Assembly (NCBI GenBank): GCA_019873645.1
Contig: JAIOAX010000013.1
Location: 45,940 to 109,939, forward strand
Source of the DNA: Chloroflexota bacterium
Lineage (GTDB): Bacteria > Chloroflexota > Anaerolineae > B4-G1 > SLSP01
Direction: 5' to 3'
Length of the DNA stretch: 64,000 nt
Part shown: piece by piece, positions 52,854-62,600 of the stretch
Position numbering within the stretch: position 1 is the first letter of the stretch
Layout: the number at the start of each line of letters is the position of its first letter
Notes under the pieces: model-generated
What the model was told of the DNA's origin: nothing
Databases searched by the model: none
Seen by the model: the letters and a program-made list of their open reading frames with translations, nothing else
Made by a program: the position numbers and the translations under genes

Positions 52854-52913
52854 GTCAACAGATTGAGCGGATTTAGCAGATTAAGAACAATGGAATCTGC
52901 TTAATCTGCTGAC
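52854..52913. repeat. Palindromic CAACAGATTGAGCGGATT-type repeat
   Basis: Arms GTCAACAGATT and AATCTGCTGAC around internal GCAGATTAAG and CTTAATCTGC. Family of 15335 and 20727. Lies between gpx and the TspO-like gene. Confidence 0.85.
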
Positions 52914-52937
52914 TAAGGAATCCAGTAAACGAAAGAA

Positions 52938-53423
52938 CTATGCCAGGAGCGCTTCAATATCGGGCGCAATATCCGCCGGTTCGACGGACGGTTCAAAGCG
53001 TTTCACGACGTTCCCCTGGGCATCCACCAGGAATTTGGTGAAATTCCATTTGATCGCCTTCAACCCCAACGCGCCGGGAGCGGCGCGTTTCAGGTATTCG
53101 TAAAGCGGATGGGCGTTGTCGCCGTTCACGTCAATCTTGGCAAACATAGGAAAAGTGACACCGTAATTCACCTGACAGAAGTTCTGGATTTCCTCATTGG
53201 TGCCCGGATCCTGGTTCATAAACTGGTTGCAGGGGAAACCCAGGATTTCAAAACCCCGATCGTGATACTGCTCATACAAAGCCTGCAAGCCGGCAAATTG
53301 AGGCGTGAAACCACATTTACTTGCAGTGTTTACGATTAACAGCACTTTACCTCTGTAATCGGCCAGCGATTTGGGCAGCCCCATGATCGTCGTCACCGTG
53401 AAATCATAAATTGTCTCGGCCAT
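52938..53423 (-). CDS. Glutathione peroxidase-family thiol peroxidase
   Basis: A 161-residue protein with Cys37 in [10 protein letters not shown], Gln in GFPCNQF and Trp-Asn in [11 protein letters not shown], the peroxidatic tetrad. Non-selenocysteine forms use thioredoxin. GGAGG before ATG. Divergent from the PerR-like regulator, with PerR-type boxes between them, so peroxide induction is likely. Confidence 0.95.
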   Translation of the reverse strand: MAETIYDFTVTTIMGLPKSLADYRGKVLLIVNTASKCGFTPQFAGLQALYEQYHDRGFEILGFPCNQFMNQDPGTNEEIQNFCQVNYGVTFPMFAKIDVNGDNAHPLYEYLKRAAPGALGLKAIKWNFTKFLVDAQGNVVKRFEPSVEPADIAPDIEALLA

Positions 53424-53487
53424 ATTTATCCTCCGTATTTTTAAACCAACCTTTATCTGTATTTAGTATAAATTTATATACATTATA

Positions 53488-53555
53488 TATCATAATGATT
53501 AATTTGTCAATACTTTCTCTTGACAAATAGTTATTCTATTTTATAATCATTATAA
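53488..53555. promoter_or_regulatory. PerR-type operators and perR promoter
   Basis: TTATAATCATTATAA at 53541-53555 is an exact match to the known PerR box TTATAATNATTATAA. It overlaps a -10 TATAAT (53542-53547) 16 bp from a -35 TTGACA (53520-53525) facing perR. A second, weaker palindrome ATCATAATGAT (about 53490-53500) lies towards gpx. The region is AT-rich against a GC-rich background. Confidence 0.85.
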
Positions 53556-53584
53556 ATTAGTCATTAGTACAAAGCGAAGGAACA

Positions 53585-54028
53585 ATGTTGACTCTGGAAG
53601 AGCTAATCGAATTATTCCGCCGCAACGGGCGGAAGATGACGCCGCAGCGCCGGGCCATTCTGGCGTTGCTGACGCAAAGCGATGCGCACCCCACCGCCGA
53701 GCAAATCTATCGGCAGATCAGCGCCACCATGCCCGATGTATCGCGGGCTACGGTTTACAACACCCTGCGGGAGTTAGTCACGTTGGGCGGGCTATCCGAA
53801 ACCTTCGAGGCAGGCGAAGGCGGGTTGCGCTACGATGTGAACGCTGGCGTCCATCATCATCTTTTTTGCACCCGTTGCCACGCACTGGTAGATGTTCACC
53901 ATGACTTCGCCGAACTCGCCCTCCCCCCGGAAAAAACCGCTGGCTATCAGATCGAACGCTATCAAATCATTTTCTACGGCCTCTGTCCGGCATGTCAAAA
54001 GTCAACAGGAGAAATCCATGTCCCTTAG
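53585..54028 (+). CDS. Fur/PerR-family regulator
   Basis: A 147-residue regulator. Winged-helix RKMTPQRRAILALL and HPTAEQIYRQI; metal motifs GVHHHLFCTRCHALVD with CPACQ near the end (CxxC zinc sites). Next to an exact PerR box and a peroxidase, it is most likely PerR. The start of the MbfA-like gene lies 11 bp before its stop, so both are coupled. Confidence 0.93.
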   Translation: MLTLEELIELFRRNGRKMTPQRRAILALLTQSDAHPTAEQIYRQISATMPDVSRATVYNTLRELVTLGGLSETFEAGEGGLRYDVNAGVHHHLFCTRCHALVDVHHDFAELALPPEKTAGYQIERYQIIFYGLCPACQKSTGEIHVP

Positions 54029-54890
54029 TCCAGAAATACGCGAACAGTTATTGCGCTATCAGCGCGATGAGATTACCGGCCATCACATCTACAAACGCCT
54101 GGCGCAGACGCTCCCTTCCCCTGAAAATCGTAGGGTCATCGAGGCGATTGCTGCCGACGAGTTGGGCCATTATCAGCAGTGGAAAAACTATACCCAACAA
54201 GAGATCAAACCGCAGTGGGGTAAAATCCGGCTGTATTACTGGATGAGCCGCATTTTCGGCTTTACGTTTGGGATCAAGTTGCTGGAACGCGGCGAACACG
54301 ATGCCCAGGACGAGTACGCGCGGCTGGAAACCTGGATTCCCGAAGCTACAGCCGTGATGCGTACCGAGCACGAGCACGAAGAAACGTTGATCGGCCTGCT
54401 CGACGAGGAGAAATTGCGCTACGCCGGCTCGATGGTGCTGGGGCTGAACGACGCACTGGTCGAATTGACAGGCACGCTCGCCGGGCTGACGCTCGCCTTT
54501 CAAAACACGCGCCTGATCGCCTTGAGCGGGACGATTACAGGCATCGCCGCGGCGCTTTCAATGGCGGCTTCCGAGTATCTGTCCACCAAATCCGAAAAGA
54601 CCGAGAAGAATCCACTCAAAGCCTCGCTGTATACCGGCGCGGCGTATATCGTGACGGTGCTGCTTCTTATCCTGCCCTATCTGTTGCTACAAAACTATTA
54701 CGCCGCCCTGGCCGTGACGATGACGACCGCCGTGGGCATCATTGCAGGCTTTAACTACTACATTGCCGTCGCCAAAGATGAACCGTTCAAACCGCGCTTC
54801 CTGGAGATGGCCGGGTTGAGTCTGAGTGTGGCGGCGTTGAGCTTTGGGGTGGGACTCATCGTCCGCAAAGTGTTCGGGGTTGAAATCTGA
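54018..54890 (+). CDS. MbfA-like fusion of ferritin-like domain and VIT1 transporter
   Basis: A 290-residue protein. Residues 1-140 form a rubrerythrin-like diiron domain (RYQRDEITGHHIYKRL, ADELGHYQQWK, MRTEHEHEETLIG with Glu/His ligands). The rest is a VIT1/CCC1 domain (GLNDALVELTGTLAGL, MAASEYLSTKSE). In alpha-proteobacteria MbfA exports iron. Control by PerR/Fur fits. It overlaps perR by 11 bp and is followed by a terminator. Confidence 0.92.
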   Translation: MSLSPEIREQLLRYQRDEITGHHIYKRLAQTLPSPENRRVIEAIAADELGHYQQWKNYTQQEIKPQWGKIRLYYWMSRIFGFTFGIKLLERGEHDAQDEYARLETWIPEATAVMRTEHEHEETLIGLLDEEKLRYAGSMVLGLNDALVELTGTLAGLTLAFQNTRLIALSGTITGIAAALSMAASEYLSTKSEKTEKNPLKASLYTGAAYIVTVLLLILPYLLLQNYYAALAVTMTTAVGIIAGFNYYIAVAKDEPFKPRFLEMAGLSLSVAALSFGVGLIVRKVFGVEI

Positions 54891-54906
54891 GAGCGATTTT
54901 TGATCG

Positions 54907-54946
54907 AAAGACCTGACAGGTTGTCTTAAACCTGTCAGGTCTTTTT
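54907..54946 (+). terminator. Terminator built from the GACCTGACAGGTT palindrome
   Basis: Stem AAGACCTGACAGGTT and AAACCTGTCAGGTCTT with a short loop, then TTTTT. The same palindrome occurs in frame inside valS (8207-8239). Confidence 0.9.
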
Positions 54947-54949
54947 CCC

Positions 54950-55426
54950 TTAATGCGCGCCCGGCGTATGGACGTGCCCGTGGGCCAACTCTTCAGGTGT
55001 GGCGTCTTCCACGCCTACGACGGCCACATCGAAGTGCAGGGTGACGCCGGCCAGTGGGTGGTTCATGTCAAAGGTCACGCGGTCGCCGACGATGTCCGTC
55101 ACCGTAGCGATGTACATCATATCCCCGGCCTGCACGCCAAAGCGCGCGCCGACCTCTACCTGCGAGGGATCCGGGAACTGCGAGAGTAACACCGTTTCCA
55201 CAAGCTCGGCGTTGTACAGGCCATAGCCCTCCTCAGGGGGCACCACGACGCTCAGGGTATCCCCCACCGTTTTGCCTTCCAATGCGTTTTCCAGACCGGG
55301 GATGATGTTGCCGGCGCCGTGCAAATAGGCAAGCGGTTCCTGACCGGCGGAGGTGTCCAAGAGTTCCCCGGCATCGTCCGTCAGTGTGTAATGAATGTGT
55401 ACGACTTTTCCACTGGTGATATTCAT
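54950..55426 (-). CDS. FKBP-type peptidyl-prolyl isomerase, SlyD-like
   Basis: A 158-residue PPIase with FKBP motifs VVHIHYTLTDDAGELLDT, YLHGAGNIIPGLENALEGK and VPPEEGYG plus the inserted flap domain, as in SlyD. The short His-containing tail HGHVHTPGAH may bind metal weakly. Start MNITSGKVVHIHY has AAGAAGG upstream. Folds or chaperones proteins in the cytoplasm. Convergent with MbfA. Confidence 0.95.
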   Translation of the reverse strand: MNITSGKVVHIHYTLTDDAGELLDTSAGQEPLAYLHGAGNIIPGLENALEGKTVGDTLSVVVPPEEGYGLYNAELVETVLLSQFPDPSQVEVGARFGVQAGDMMYIATVTDIVGDRVTFDMNHPLAGVTLHFDVAVVGVEDATPEELAHGHVHTPGAH

Positions 55427-55514
55427 GCGTATGCCTTCTTTCAAGTATTGAATTTATAGTTTATACAGAAAACTTTCTTTATTATCTCATAAAACCTGAA
55501 AAAGCCAAATGACT

Positions 55515-58500
55515 TCATCCCCCACACACCTCAAGCACCGCATCTTTCCAGAATCCTGCCCGCCCGCCGGAGAACGGATAGCGCCGCACCCAGGGTTTGA
55601 GCAGCAGGTGCTCGCGTTCGTATGTAAGCGGCAATACCGGCGTCTCGGTGGCCAGGATGCGCTCCGCCTGCGCGTACCGCGCTAACCGCGCCGCCTGATT
55701 GAGGTCGCGGCGGGCTTGCTCCACCAACGCTTCGTATTCGACGTGCCGCCAGCCGTCCCAATGGTCGGCGCGGCTGACACGCAGGAAATTGTCGGGATCG
55801 GGATAGTCGGCGACCCAGATCGCGATAAACAACTCCGACGACGTTTGCCGCAATCGCGCCAGGAAATCCGGCCATTCCAGCACCTCCCAGGCGATCTCAA
55901 CGCCTAGCTGTTCATGCCACTGCGCTTGCAAATACGCCACGCGCGCCTCGACCGCGCGGAAAGCCAACGCGCGCACCGTCGGGAAGCTACGCCCGTCGGC
56001 GTAGCCCGCCGCGGCCAGCAATTGTCGCGCGCGCTCCGGCGCATAAGGCTGCGCGACGCCGGGAACGTGGCCGGGCACCCCCTGTGGCGTGAATCCCCCG
56101 GTCGCCGGAACGACGCAGCCTTGCAAGACATCATCTGCCAATGCCTCGCGGTCGGTCGCCAGGGCAAATGCCTGCCGCACGCGCACATCGTCGAACGGCG
56201 CACGGCGCACGTCAAAAACGAGATAGCAGACCGCCAGACGTGGAATCACAAGACATTCTTCCGCATGACGCCGCCGGGCGCGCGTTTGCGTTGCCGTCGG
56301 GAAGTGGGTAATGCCAAGCACGTCCAGTTTATCGGCCGTGTACCAGTCCAGGCGAGTTTCAGGTTCAGGCAAGAAATGCAGTTCCACCCGCTCCAGATTG
56401 CCGCTGAAGACGCCGTGATAGCCGGTATGCCGTCGCAAGGCCAGCCACTTCCCGCGCTCCCAGTGTTCCAGGATGAACGGGCCGTTGCTGATGAAGTGCT
56501 CCGGCGCGCTCCAGGCTGCGCCGCAGGTTTCCACCAGATGACAGGGAATGGGGTAATAAGGCGTATGCGCCAGCAGGTAGAGGAAGTAACCCGACGGTTC
56601 CTGCAATTCCACCTCCAGCGTGAGCGGGCCGCGCGCGCGGATGCCCACCCCCTCCCAGGGCGCCCGTCCGGCGTGAAAAACCTCCGCTCCGACGATCTCG
56701 GCCATCGAGCCGCTCGCCAGCAAACCGTTGGCCGGGTCGAGGGCGCGTCGCCACGCGCAGATGAAATCTTCCGCTGTCACCGGTATGCCGTCGCTCCAAC
56801 GCGCATCCGCGCGCAGGTAAAAGGTGAAGGTACGTCCATCGCGTGAAATCTCCCACCGTTGCGCCACGTCGGGGACAACGGCCATTTCGGCGTTGATCTC
56901 CACCAGGCCGCTGAAAAGATTGGCAATGAGGTTGCTGGTATGGTCGTCCGGCGCTGCAATCGGATCCAGACTGCGCGGTTCCTCCCAGCGCACGCGCAGA
57001 GTCTGTGATGGCGGCGTCAGCGCGCGGGAGGCGCTGCGTTGCCACAGGGCAAAAGCGGCCGTGTAAGCCCGGCGCGCCGCGGCAAAGTCGAAGGCGTTGT
57101 GATACGTCAGCCCCAGTTTCATCCACGTCCGCGCGGCACGTTCAGCCTCTCCCTGTTCCTCAAGATAGGCGAGCGCGCGCCGGTAATAAGCGGCGGCTTC
57201 CTCCTCGGCGTAGAGCAAGCGCGCATAATCGCCAGCGCGCAACAAGTATTCCACTGCACGGGCGGGCTCGGCAGCCTGCTCCCAATGATAAGCGAGCCAT
57301 CCTGCTTGTTCCCCAATCTCATAAGTTTGTTCGAAGGCTTCGGCCACCTGACGATGCAGCGTCTGGCGTTGCGAAACAGAGATGGCGGCATAGACGACAG
57401 CGCGGATTTTGTCGTGGGTGAAGTCAAGAAATTGGGGATGAGGGATTAGGGATTGGGGATTAGGGATTGGGGATTGGGAAATAGGGGTGACGAGGCAGCG
57501 AGAGAACCATTCGTCTATGATTGCGGCGACGTCGGCGGTAGGAGTGGCCATCTGCAGGAAGGCGGCGTCAAATCGGCGGCCGATGACCGCCGCCAGACCG
57601 AGAAGCTGCTGTGCGGGAAGGCTCAGACGCTCTACACGCTGCAAAATCACATCTTGCACGCTGGCGGGAAGCGGCGCGACGGCCGGGAGACGATGTAGCG
57701 CGTCGAGCTCTTGCAAGGCGTAGACTATTTCCGTGAGGATAAACGGATTGCCCTCGCTTTCGCGGTACAGCCAATCGCCCAGGGCCGCAGCATCCTGCCG
57801 CCCGACCAACCCACAGGCCAGTTCGGTCACAGCGGCAGCGGATAGAGGAGTCAGATGCAACCATTGCACGCGACCGTCGCGGCTCAGACTCTGGCGCAGG
57901 CGCGTAAGGGGATGGCCGGGGGGCATTTCTTCGGGACGGTATGTCCCAATCAGCCCCAGCGGTACGGCAGGCTCAGCGCGCGCCAGATAGTACAGCAAAT
58001 CCAGCGTGGAGGGGTCGGCCCAGTGCAGGTCGTCGAGAAACAGGAGGCAGGAGGCAGGGGGCAAGGAGGAAAGAGACAAGGAAAAGGGGGAAGGAGGCAA
58101 GGGGCAAGAGGCGGAGGATTCGAGGAATTGTTTGACGGCCTCAAAAAGACGCTGGCGGCCGGCTTCGTCGGATTGTGGGGGCGCTTCGGAGGCCGTCGCG
58201 CGCAGTTCAGGCAGCAGGCGCGTCAACTCGACACGCCAGGACGGGGGCAACGGCGGCGGCGCGCGATGCAGTTGAGTGCGCAGGGCCGCGGCGATAGATT
58301 GATAGGGCAATCCGCCGCCGAATTCGTAGCAGCATCCGCGTAGTACTGTTGTCCCCTGAGCCTCGGCTACCCGGAGTAGCTCTTCGACCAATCGCGTTTT
58401 GCCGACGCCGGCCTCGCCTTCTACCAGCATCAGCTTGCGTTCGCCCCGCCGGACGTTTTCCCACCAGGCCATCAAGGTTGCGTATTCGGCCCCACGCCCC

Positions 58501-59288
58501 ACGAAGGGGAGAGGGGAAGAGGAAGAGAGGGAATGAGAGTGAGAGGGAGAGAGGAAGGTGTCGGCGCGGATGCGTTCGTAGAGCGCCGTGGTCTCTTCGA
58601 GCGGCTCCAAGCCCAGCTCAGCGCGCAGTAGACGGCGGCACTGCTCGTATTGCGCCAGCGCCGCGCTGCGTTGACCGGTCAACGCCAACAGTTCCATCAG
58701 GGCACGGTGCGTCTCTTCGCGCCATGGGTCAAGCGCCAGCAGCCGCTCGGCCGCCGCGATGGCTGCCGCATAATCACCGCGCGTGGTATAGCCCCACGCC
58801 AGGCGGTGCAAGGCCTGGGTCTGCGCCTGATGTAGCCGTTCACGCTCCACCAACAGCCATTCCTCAAAGGCCGGCGCCCCGTGCAGGTAGACCCCCTCCA
58901 AGAGCAGGCCACGATACAACGCCGTCGCCTGTTGTAAGGAATCCAGGTCACCGGCGGCCAGCAGTGTCTCAAAAGCGGCGACATCCAGCCAATAAGGGCA
59001 GGTCGCATCGAAGGCAACAGTGTGTTGTTCGATGCTTAAATACTCGGGGAACAGATCACGCAAATTAGAGAGCACGACGCGCAAGTTGCCGGCAGCGCGT
59101 TGCTGAGGCATTTCGCTCCACAAAAGGCCGGCCAACACGTCACGGGCATGAGGACGGGGGTTCAGAGCCAGATAGGCCAGCAGCGCGCGGGATTTCTGGG
59201 AGACGAATCCGGTCACTTCACAGGCGTTGCCCGGCGGCGGCATCCCACGCGCGATCTTCATTCCGCCCAAAAAGGACAAAATTAACAT
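55515..59288 (-). CDS. BTAD/AAA-ATPase regulator fused to a family-5 solute-binding domain
   Basis: A 1257-residue protein with no signal peptide. Residues 1-250: winged helix and BTAD (SQKSRALLAYLALN, ELGLEPLEETTALYERI). About 270-650: AAA/MalT-type ATPase, Walker A GEAGVGKTRL (about 292), Walker B LLFLDDLHWAD (about 418). About 765-1257: SBP_bac_5, with SNLIANLFSGLVEI, DGRTFTFYLRADARWSDG and DVRVRQAFALATDREALAD. It should sense a peptide-like or other solute in the cytoplasm, as SgrR does, and regulate transcription. Three in-frame word repeats interrupt it. Confidence 0.9.
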   Translation of the reverse strand: MLILSFLGGMKIARGMPPPGNACEVTGFVSQKSRALLAYLALNPRPHARDVLAGLLWSEMPQQRAAGNLRVVLSNLRDLFPEYLSIEQHTVAFDATCPYWLDVAAFETLLAAGDLDSLQQATALYRGLLLEGVYLHGAPAFEEWLLVERERLHQAQTQALHRLAWGYTTRGDYAAAIAAAERLLALDPWREETHRALMELLALTGQRSAALAQYEQCRRLLRAELGLEPLEETTALYERIRADTFLSPSHSHSLSSSSPLPFVGRGAEYATLMAWWENVRRGERKLMLVEGEAGVGKTRLVEELLRVAEAQGTTVLRGCCYEFGGGLPYQSIAAALRTQLHRAPPPLPPSWRVELTRLLPELRATASEAPPQSDEAGRQRLFEAVKQFLESSASCPLPPSPFSLSLSSLPPASCLLFLDDLHWADPSTLDLLYYLARAEPAVPLGLIGTYRPEEMPPGHPLTRLRQSLSRDGRVQWLHLTPLSAAAVTELACGLVGRQDAAALGDWLYRESEGNPFILTEIVYALQELDALHRLPAVAPLPASVQDVILQRVERLSLPAQQLLGLAAVIGRRFDAAFLQMATPTADVAAIIDEWFSRCLVTPISQSPIPNPQSLIPHPQFLDFTHDKIRAVVYAAISVSQRQTLHRQVAEAFEQTYEIGEQAGWLAYHWEQAAEPARAVEYLLRAGDYARLLYAEEEAAAYYRRALAYLEEQGEAERAARTWMKLGLTYHNAFDFAAARRAYTAAFALWQRSASRALTPPSQTLRVRWEEPRSLDPIAAPDDHTSNLIANLFSGLVEINAEMAVVPDVAQRWEISRDGRTFTFYLRADARWSDGIPVTAEDFICAWRRALDPANGLLASGSMAEIVGAEVFHAGRAPWEGVGIRARGPLTLEVELQEPSGYFLYLLAHTPYYPIPCHLVETCGAAWSAPEHFISNGPFILEHWERGKWLALRRHTGYHGVFSGNLERVELHFLPEPETRLDWYTADKLDVLGITHFPTATQTRARRRHAEECLVIPRLAVCYLVFDVRRAPFDDVRVRQAFALATDREALADDVLQGCVVPATGGFTPQGVPGHVPGVAQPYAPERARQLLAAAGYADGRSFPTVRALAFRAVEARVAYLQAQWHEQLGVEIAWEVLEWPDFLARLRQTSSELFIAIWVADYPDPDNFLRVSRADHWDGWRHVEYEALVEQARRDLNQAARLARYAQAERILATETPVLPLTYEREHLLLKPWVRRYPFSGGRAGFWKDAVLEVCGG
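57425..57488. repeat. In-frame GGGGATTAGGGATTGGG word repeat in the BTAD-SBP gene
   Basis: Units GGGATTAGGGATTGGGGATT tandemly repeated; translated on the minus strand as ISQSPIPNPQSLIPHPQ within the region after the ATPase domain. An equivalent word array occurs in frame at 60868-60930 in the surface-protein gene (SPVPNPQSPIPN). Confidence 0.88.
58044..58130. repeat. In-frame AGGAGGCAGGGGGCAAGG word repeat in the BTAD-SBP gene
   Basis: Purine-rich units AGGAGGCAGGAGGCAGG and AAGGAGGCAAGGGGCAAG encode a Ser/Pro/Leu-rich stretch (CPLPPSPFSLSLSSLPPAS) directly before the Walker B FLDDLHWAD. A purine array of the same kind lies in frame at 63425-63505. A third, shorter array GAGAGTGAGAGGGAGAGAGG (58507-58560) encodes SHSHSLSSSS between BTAD and ATPase. 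Confidence 0.88.
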
Positions 59289-59378
59289 GCCTTTGCCCCT
59301 TTCTGAACGATTTGTGAACGCTTATGTACTTGAATTATAGCATGAACACGGTTCTTTGAGGAAGGGGACATTCGCGCC

Positions 59379-59618
59379 ATGCATACGCCTGACATGCCCG
59401 CCGGCTATGCCTACATCCTGCGCTTGTGGCAGGAACGTCCGGCTTTGTCGGAGCGGCCGGCCGTTTGGCGCATCAGCCTGACAGATACGCGGAGCGGGGA
59501 ACGGCGCGGCTTCGGTGACGTAGAGGCGCTGCTGGCATTTTTGCGCACGCGGATGGGAGAAATACGAACGGCGTCTGAGGGTGATGAGAATTCATCGCCG
59601 AGTCACAGAGAGCGCTGA
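59379..59618 (+). CDS. Small conserved-looking protein divergent from the BTAD regulator
   Basis: Seventy-nine residues: AGYAYILRLWQERPA, then VWRISLTDTRSGERRGFGDVEALLAFLRTRM. This pattern, a small protein with RLWQE and GERRGFxDxEALxAFLR, is commonly found next to BTAD regulators in related bacteria; its job is unknown. The 90-bp gap to the BTAD start should hold both promoters. Ends in a CACAGAG word. Confidence 0.7.
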   Translation: MHTPDMPAGYAYILRLWQERPALSERPAVWRISLTDTRSGERRGFGDVEALLAFLRTRMGEIRTASEGDENSSPSHRER

Positions 59619-59662
59619 GTTTCGCTATTCGCAATTCGATATCTTCCAGGGGAGGGATAGGG

Positions 59663-62600
59663 ATGAAAGCTAGATTTGTGATTGCTGTGTGCGGTTTGGT
59701 TACGGCGCTGGTTAGCCTTATTTGGTTCGTCGGTAGCCGACCCGTCCAGGCAGAGCAGTCTGGGAGCGAGGTTTTAGCCGAGCAACAAGCTCTGCTTGCT
59801 GCCGACGCACTTGCCGATATTCATGCGCCGGCGGCGGCGACCATTGGCGTTTATGCGCCGGGCGAGATGATACCCGGCGGGCAGGTCTTTACCGTCGCGG
59901 TGCGCCTGAGCGGATTGGAAGACAAGCTCTCGGCCTTCCAGTTCGACCTGGACTATGACCCGGCTCGCATTGCTTACGTGGGCGAGACGCAAGGCGACCT
60001 GTTGAGCGCGACCGGGCGCACGGTGGTCTGCCCGCCGGCGGCGCAACCGGGCGCCGGGCGGGTGCGGCTGGCCTGCGCCTCGACCGGCGATGCGCCCGGG
60101 CCAACCAGCGACGGGACGCTGGCCGTGTTGAGCTTTCGCGTGGTGGGCGCCGGCTATAGCCCGCTGACGCTGGCCAATGTTCAACTGGTCAACGATGCCT
60201 CGCCGCCGGCGCTGCTGGCAGCCACGCCCCAAAACAGCGGCGTGCTCGTGGGCGTCGAAACAGCCGTCGCCTTGAGCGCACATCAGGTTATCACCGCCGC
60301 GCCCGGCGCGATGGTAACTTTTGTTTTCACGCTGACCAATTACGGCGGCTATACGGATACCTTTAGCTTGCAGCTCGGCGGTCATACCTGGCCGGTGACG
60401 CTATCCACCGCCAGTCTGGGCCCTCTGGCCTCTGGCGGCTCGGCGCCGTTCAGCCTGGACGTGAGTATTCCACCCGACGCTACCGACGGTCAACAAGAAA
60501 ACATCGTCATCACCGCCACGTCGGACCTGGATAGCAACGCCAGCGGCCAGACACGCGCTACGGCCATCGCCAGGAGCAGCGAACGCAAAATCTATCTGCC
60601 GCTGATTTTAAGAAATGTGCAGGCTACTGCAACGCTGAATCTCCAGTCCGGTATGTTGACGTGGCTGGGGTCGGCGAGTCTCTTGCCGGCGCTGCTCTAC
60701 CTGACCACCGACCGCCAGCGCCGCCGGATGTGGCAACCATACATCCACTGGCAGCGGCTTTTCAATCTCATCGTCATCCTGAGCCTGATTCTCGCCCCCC
60801 TGCCGCCGATGCCCGTTCACGCCGCCTCACTCCCCGCACCCCCGGCATCTCATACATCACGCATCGCGCCCTCCCTAATCTCTAATCCTCAATCCCCAGT
60901 CCCCAATCCCCAGTCCCCAATCCCCAATTGCTTCTGGGCCGACCCCGACTGCGACCACGACATTGACGGCAACGACTTGAGCCTGATGGCCGAACACTGG
61001 AACTGCGCGAGCGGGCAGGCATGCTATGACGCGAGCCTGGACCGCGACCGCGACGGCGACATTGACGCGCTCGACCTGGCGCACCTGGGCAATCAATACG
61101 ATGTCACCCCGCCGCAACTCAGTATCACCAGTCCAGCACAAGGCGCGGTGGTGGGCGGCGCGTCGGTGCAGGTGAGCGGCGTTGTCAGCGATGGGCACCC
61201 CATCGCCTGGGTTGTCGTCAACGGCATCACCGCCACGCTGGGCAGCGGCACGTTCGTCGCCGCCGTGCCCATCGCCGCCGGCAATCAAAACCTCAACGCC
61301 ATCGCCGCCGATGAGCTGGGCGCGACGAGTTCCGCCGCCATCGTCATTGGCGTAGACGGCGAGGGGCCGTTCATCGCCATCAATGCGCCGCGCACGCGCC
61401 AGTCGGTCTATACGCTCCAACCCACGATTGCTGTGTCGTACACCGATTTCTACACCGCCGTCAACACGGCCAGCCTCAATGCCGTTCTGGCTCGCTATGG
61501 CGGCGGGACGACGAGCGTGACCTGGGACTCGGTCGGCGCGACCGGCGCGCGGGGGCATCCATCCACCTTGCTCGTGGAGGATAGCAGCTACACGCTGACG
61601 GTAACGCTCCAGGATGTGTTGGGCAATCCCGCGCAGGCCATCGCCGCCTTTTACGTGCCATCCGATGTGGGTAGCATTACGCCGCCCGAAATTCCTGACC
61701 GCGCCGGCTGGGTCAGCGGTGTAGTGTATGATTCGACTACGTGCGAAGGCGGGCAAGAGCAGCCCATCCGCTGCCAGGGGATTCCCGGCGCGCGTGTGAC
61801 GCTGGAGCGAGTAGATACCGGTGCATTGCAACTGGCCCGCCAGGCGCGCGCGGCGCAACTGGCAGAGGCCGAACAAAGCGGGCTGGGGCTGCCCAGCCAA
61901 CCGCTGGTGAACATCGCCACACCGGTCGAGGGCGTCGTCGTCAGCGGGCCGGATGGCTTTTTCGCCTTCCCCGTCGCCCAGACCGCGCGCTATCGGCTGC
62001 GCGTCGAAAAGCCCGGCTATACCTACGGTCAACGCGAAGACGGCATCGTGCTGGAACACAGCACGCCCGTCAACGAAATCTATCTTACGCCGCTCGACCC
62101 GGCCGTGACCGTGTGCGATTCGACCATCACGCGCACCGTCGTCCACACCAGCGCGGATGGGCAGATGGTGGTGATGATTCCGCCAGGCGCGATTGCGCCG
62201 GGCGACGTGGTCACCATCACTGCCACCGAGTTCGATCAGGTCGAGTTCCTGCCCAGCGGCGGCCTGCCCGAAGGCACGTGGGAGACCTACGCCTTCAACC
62301 TGGGCGGTGATTCGGATTACACCTTCTCAAAGCCCATCACGGTCAGCATCAGGAACAGCAAGGGATTCGAGCCGGGTTCGGAAATCCCGCTGGGGTACTG
62401 GAATCAGCAGTTGATGCAGTGGGAACACGAGGGCGTGGCGGTGGTAGACTCGACCGGCGAGTGGGTGGTGATGCAACTGTTGCACTTTTCCAACCACGAC
62501 CCCAACTATCCCATCACCCAGGCTACCGCCAACCCACAACTTGACCCTCAAGCTCAGCGCGACAAGCAGTGCGCCGAGCAACAGGCCGCTGCCTCCCGGC

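Noticed and set aside
60875..62146. 423-codon minus-strand frame in the surface-protein gene
   Set aside because: Antisense shadow; the plus strand has continuous domains in one frame through the region.
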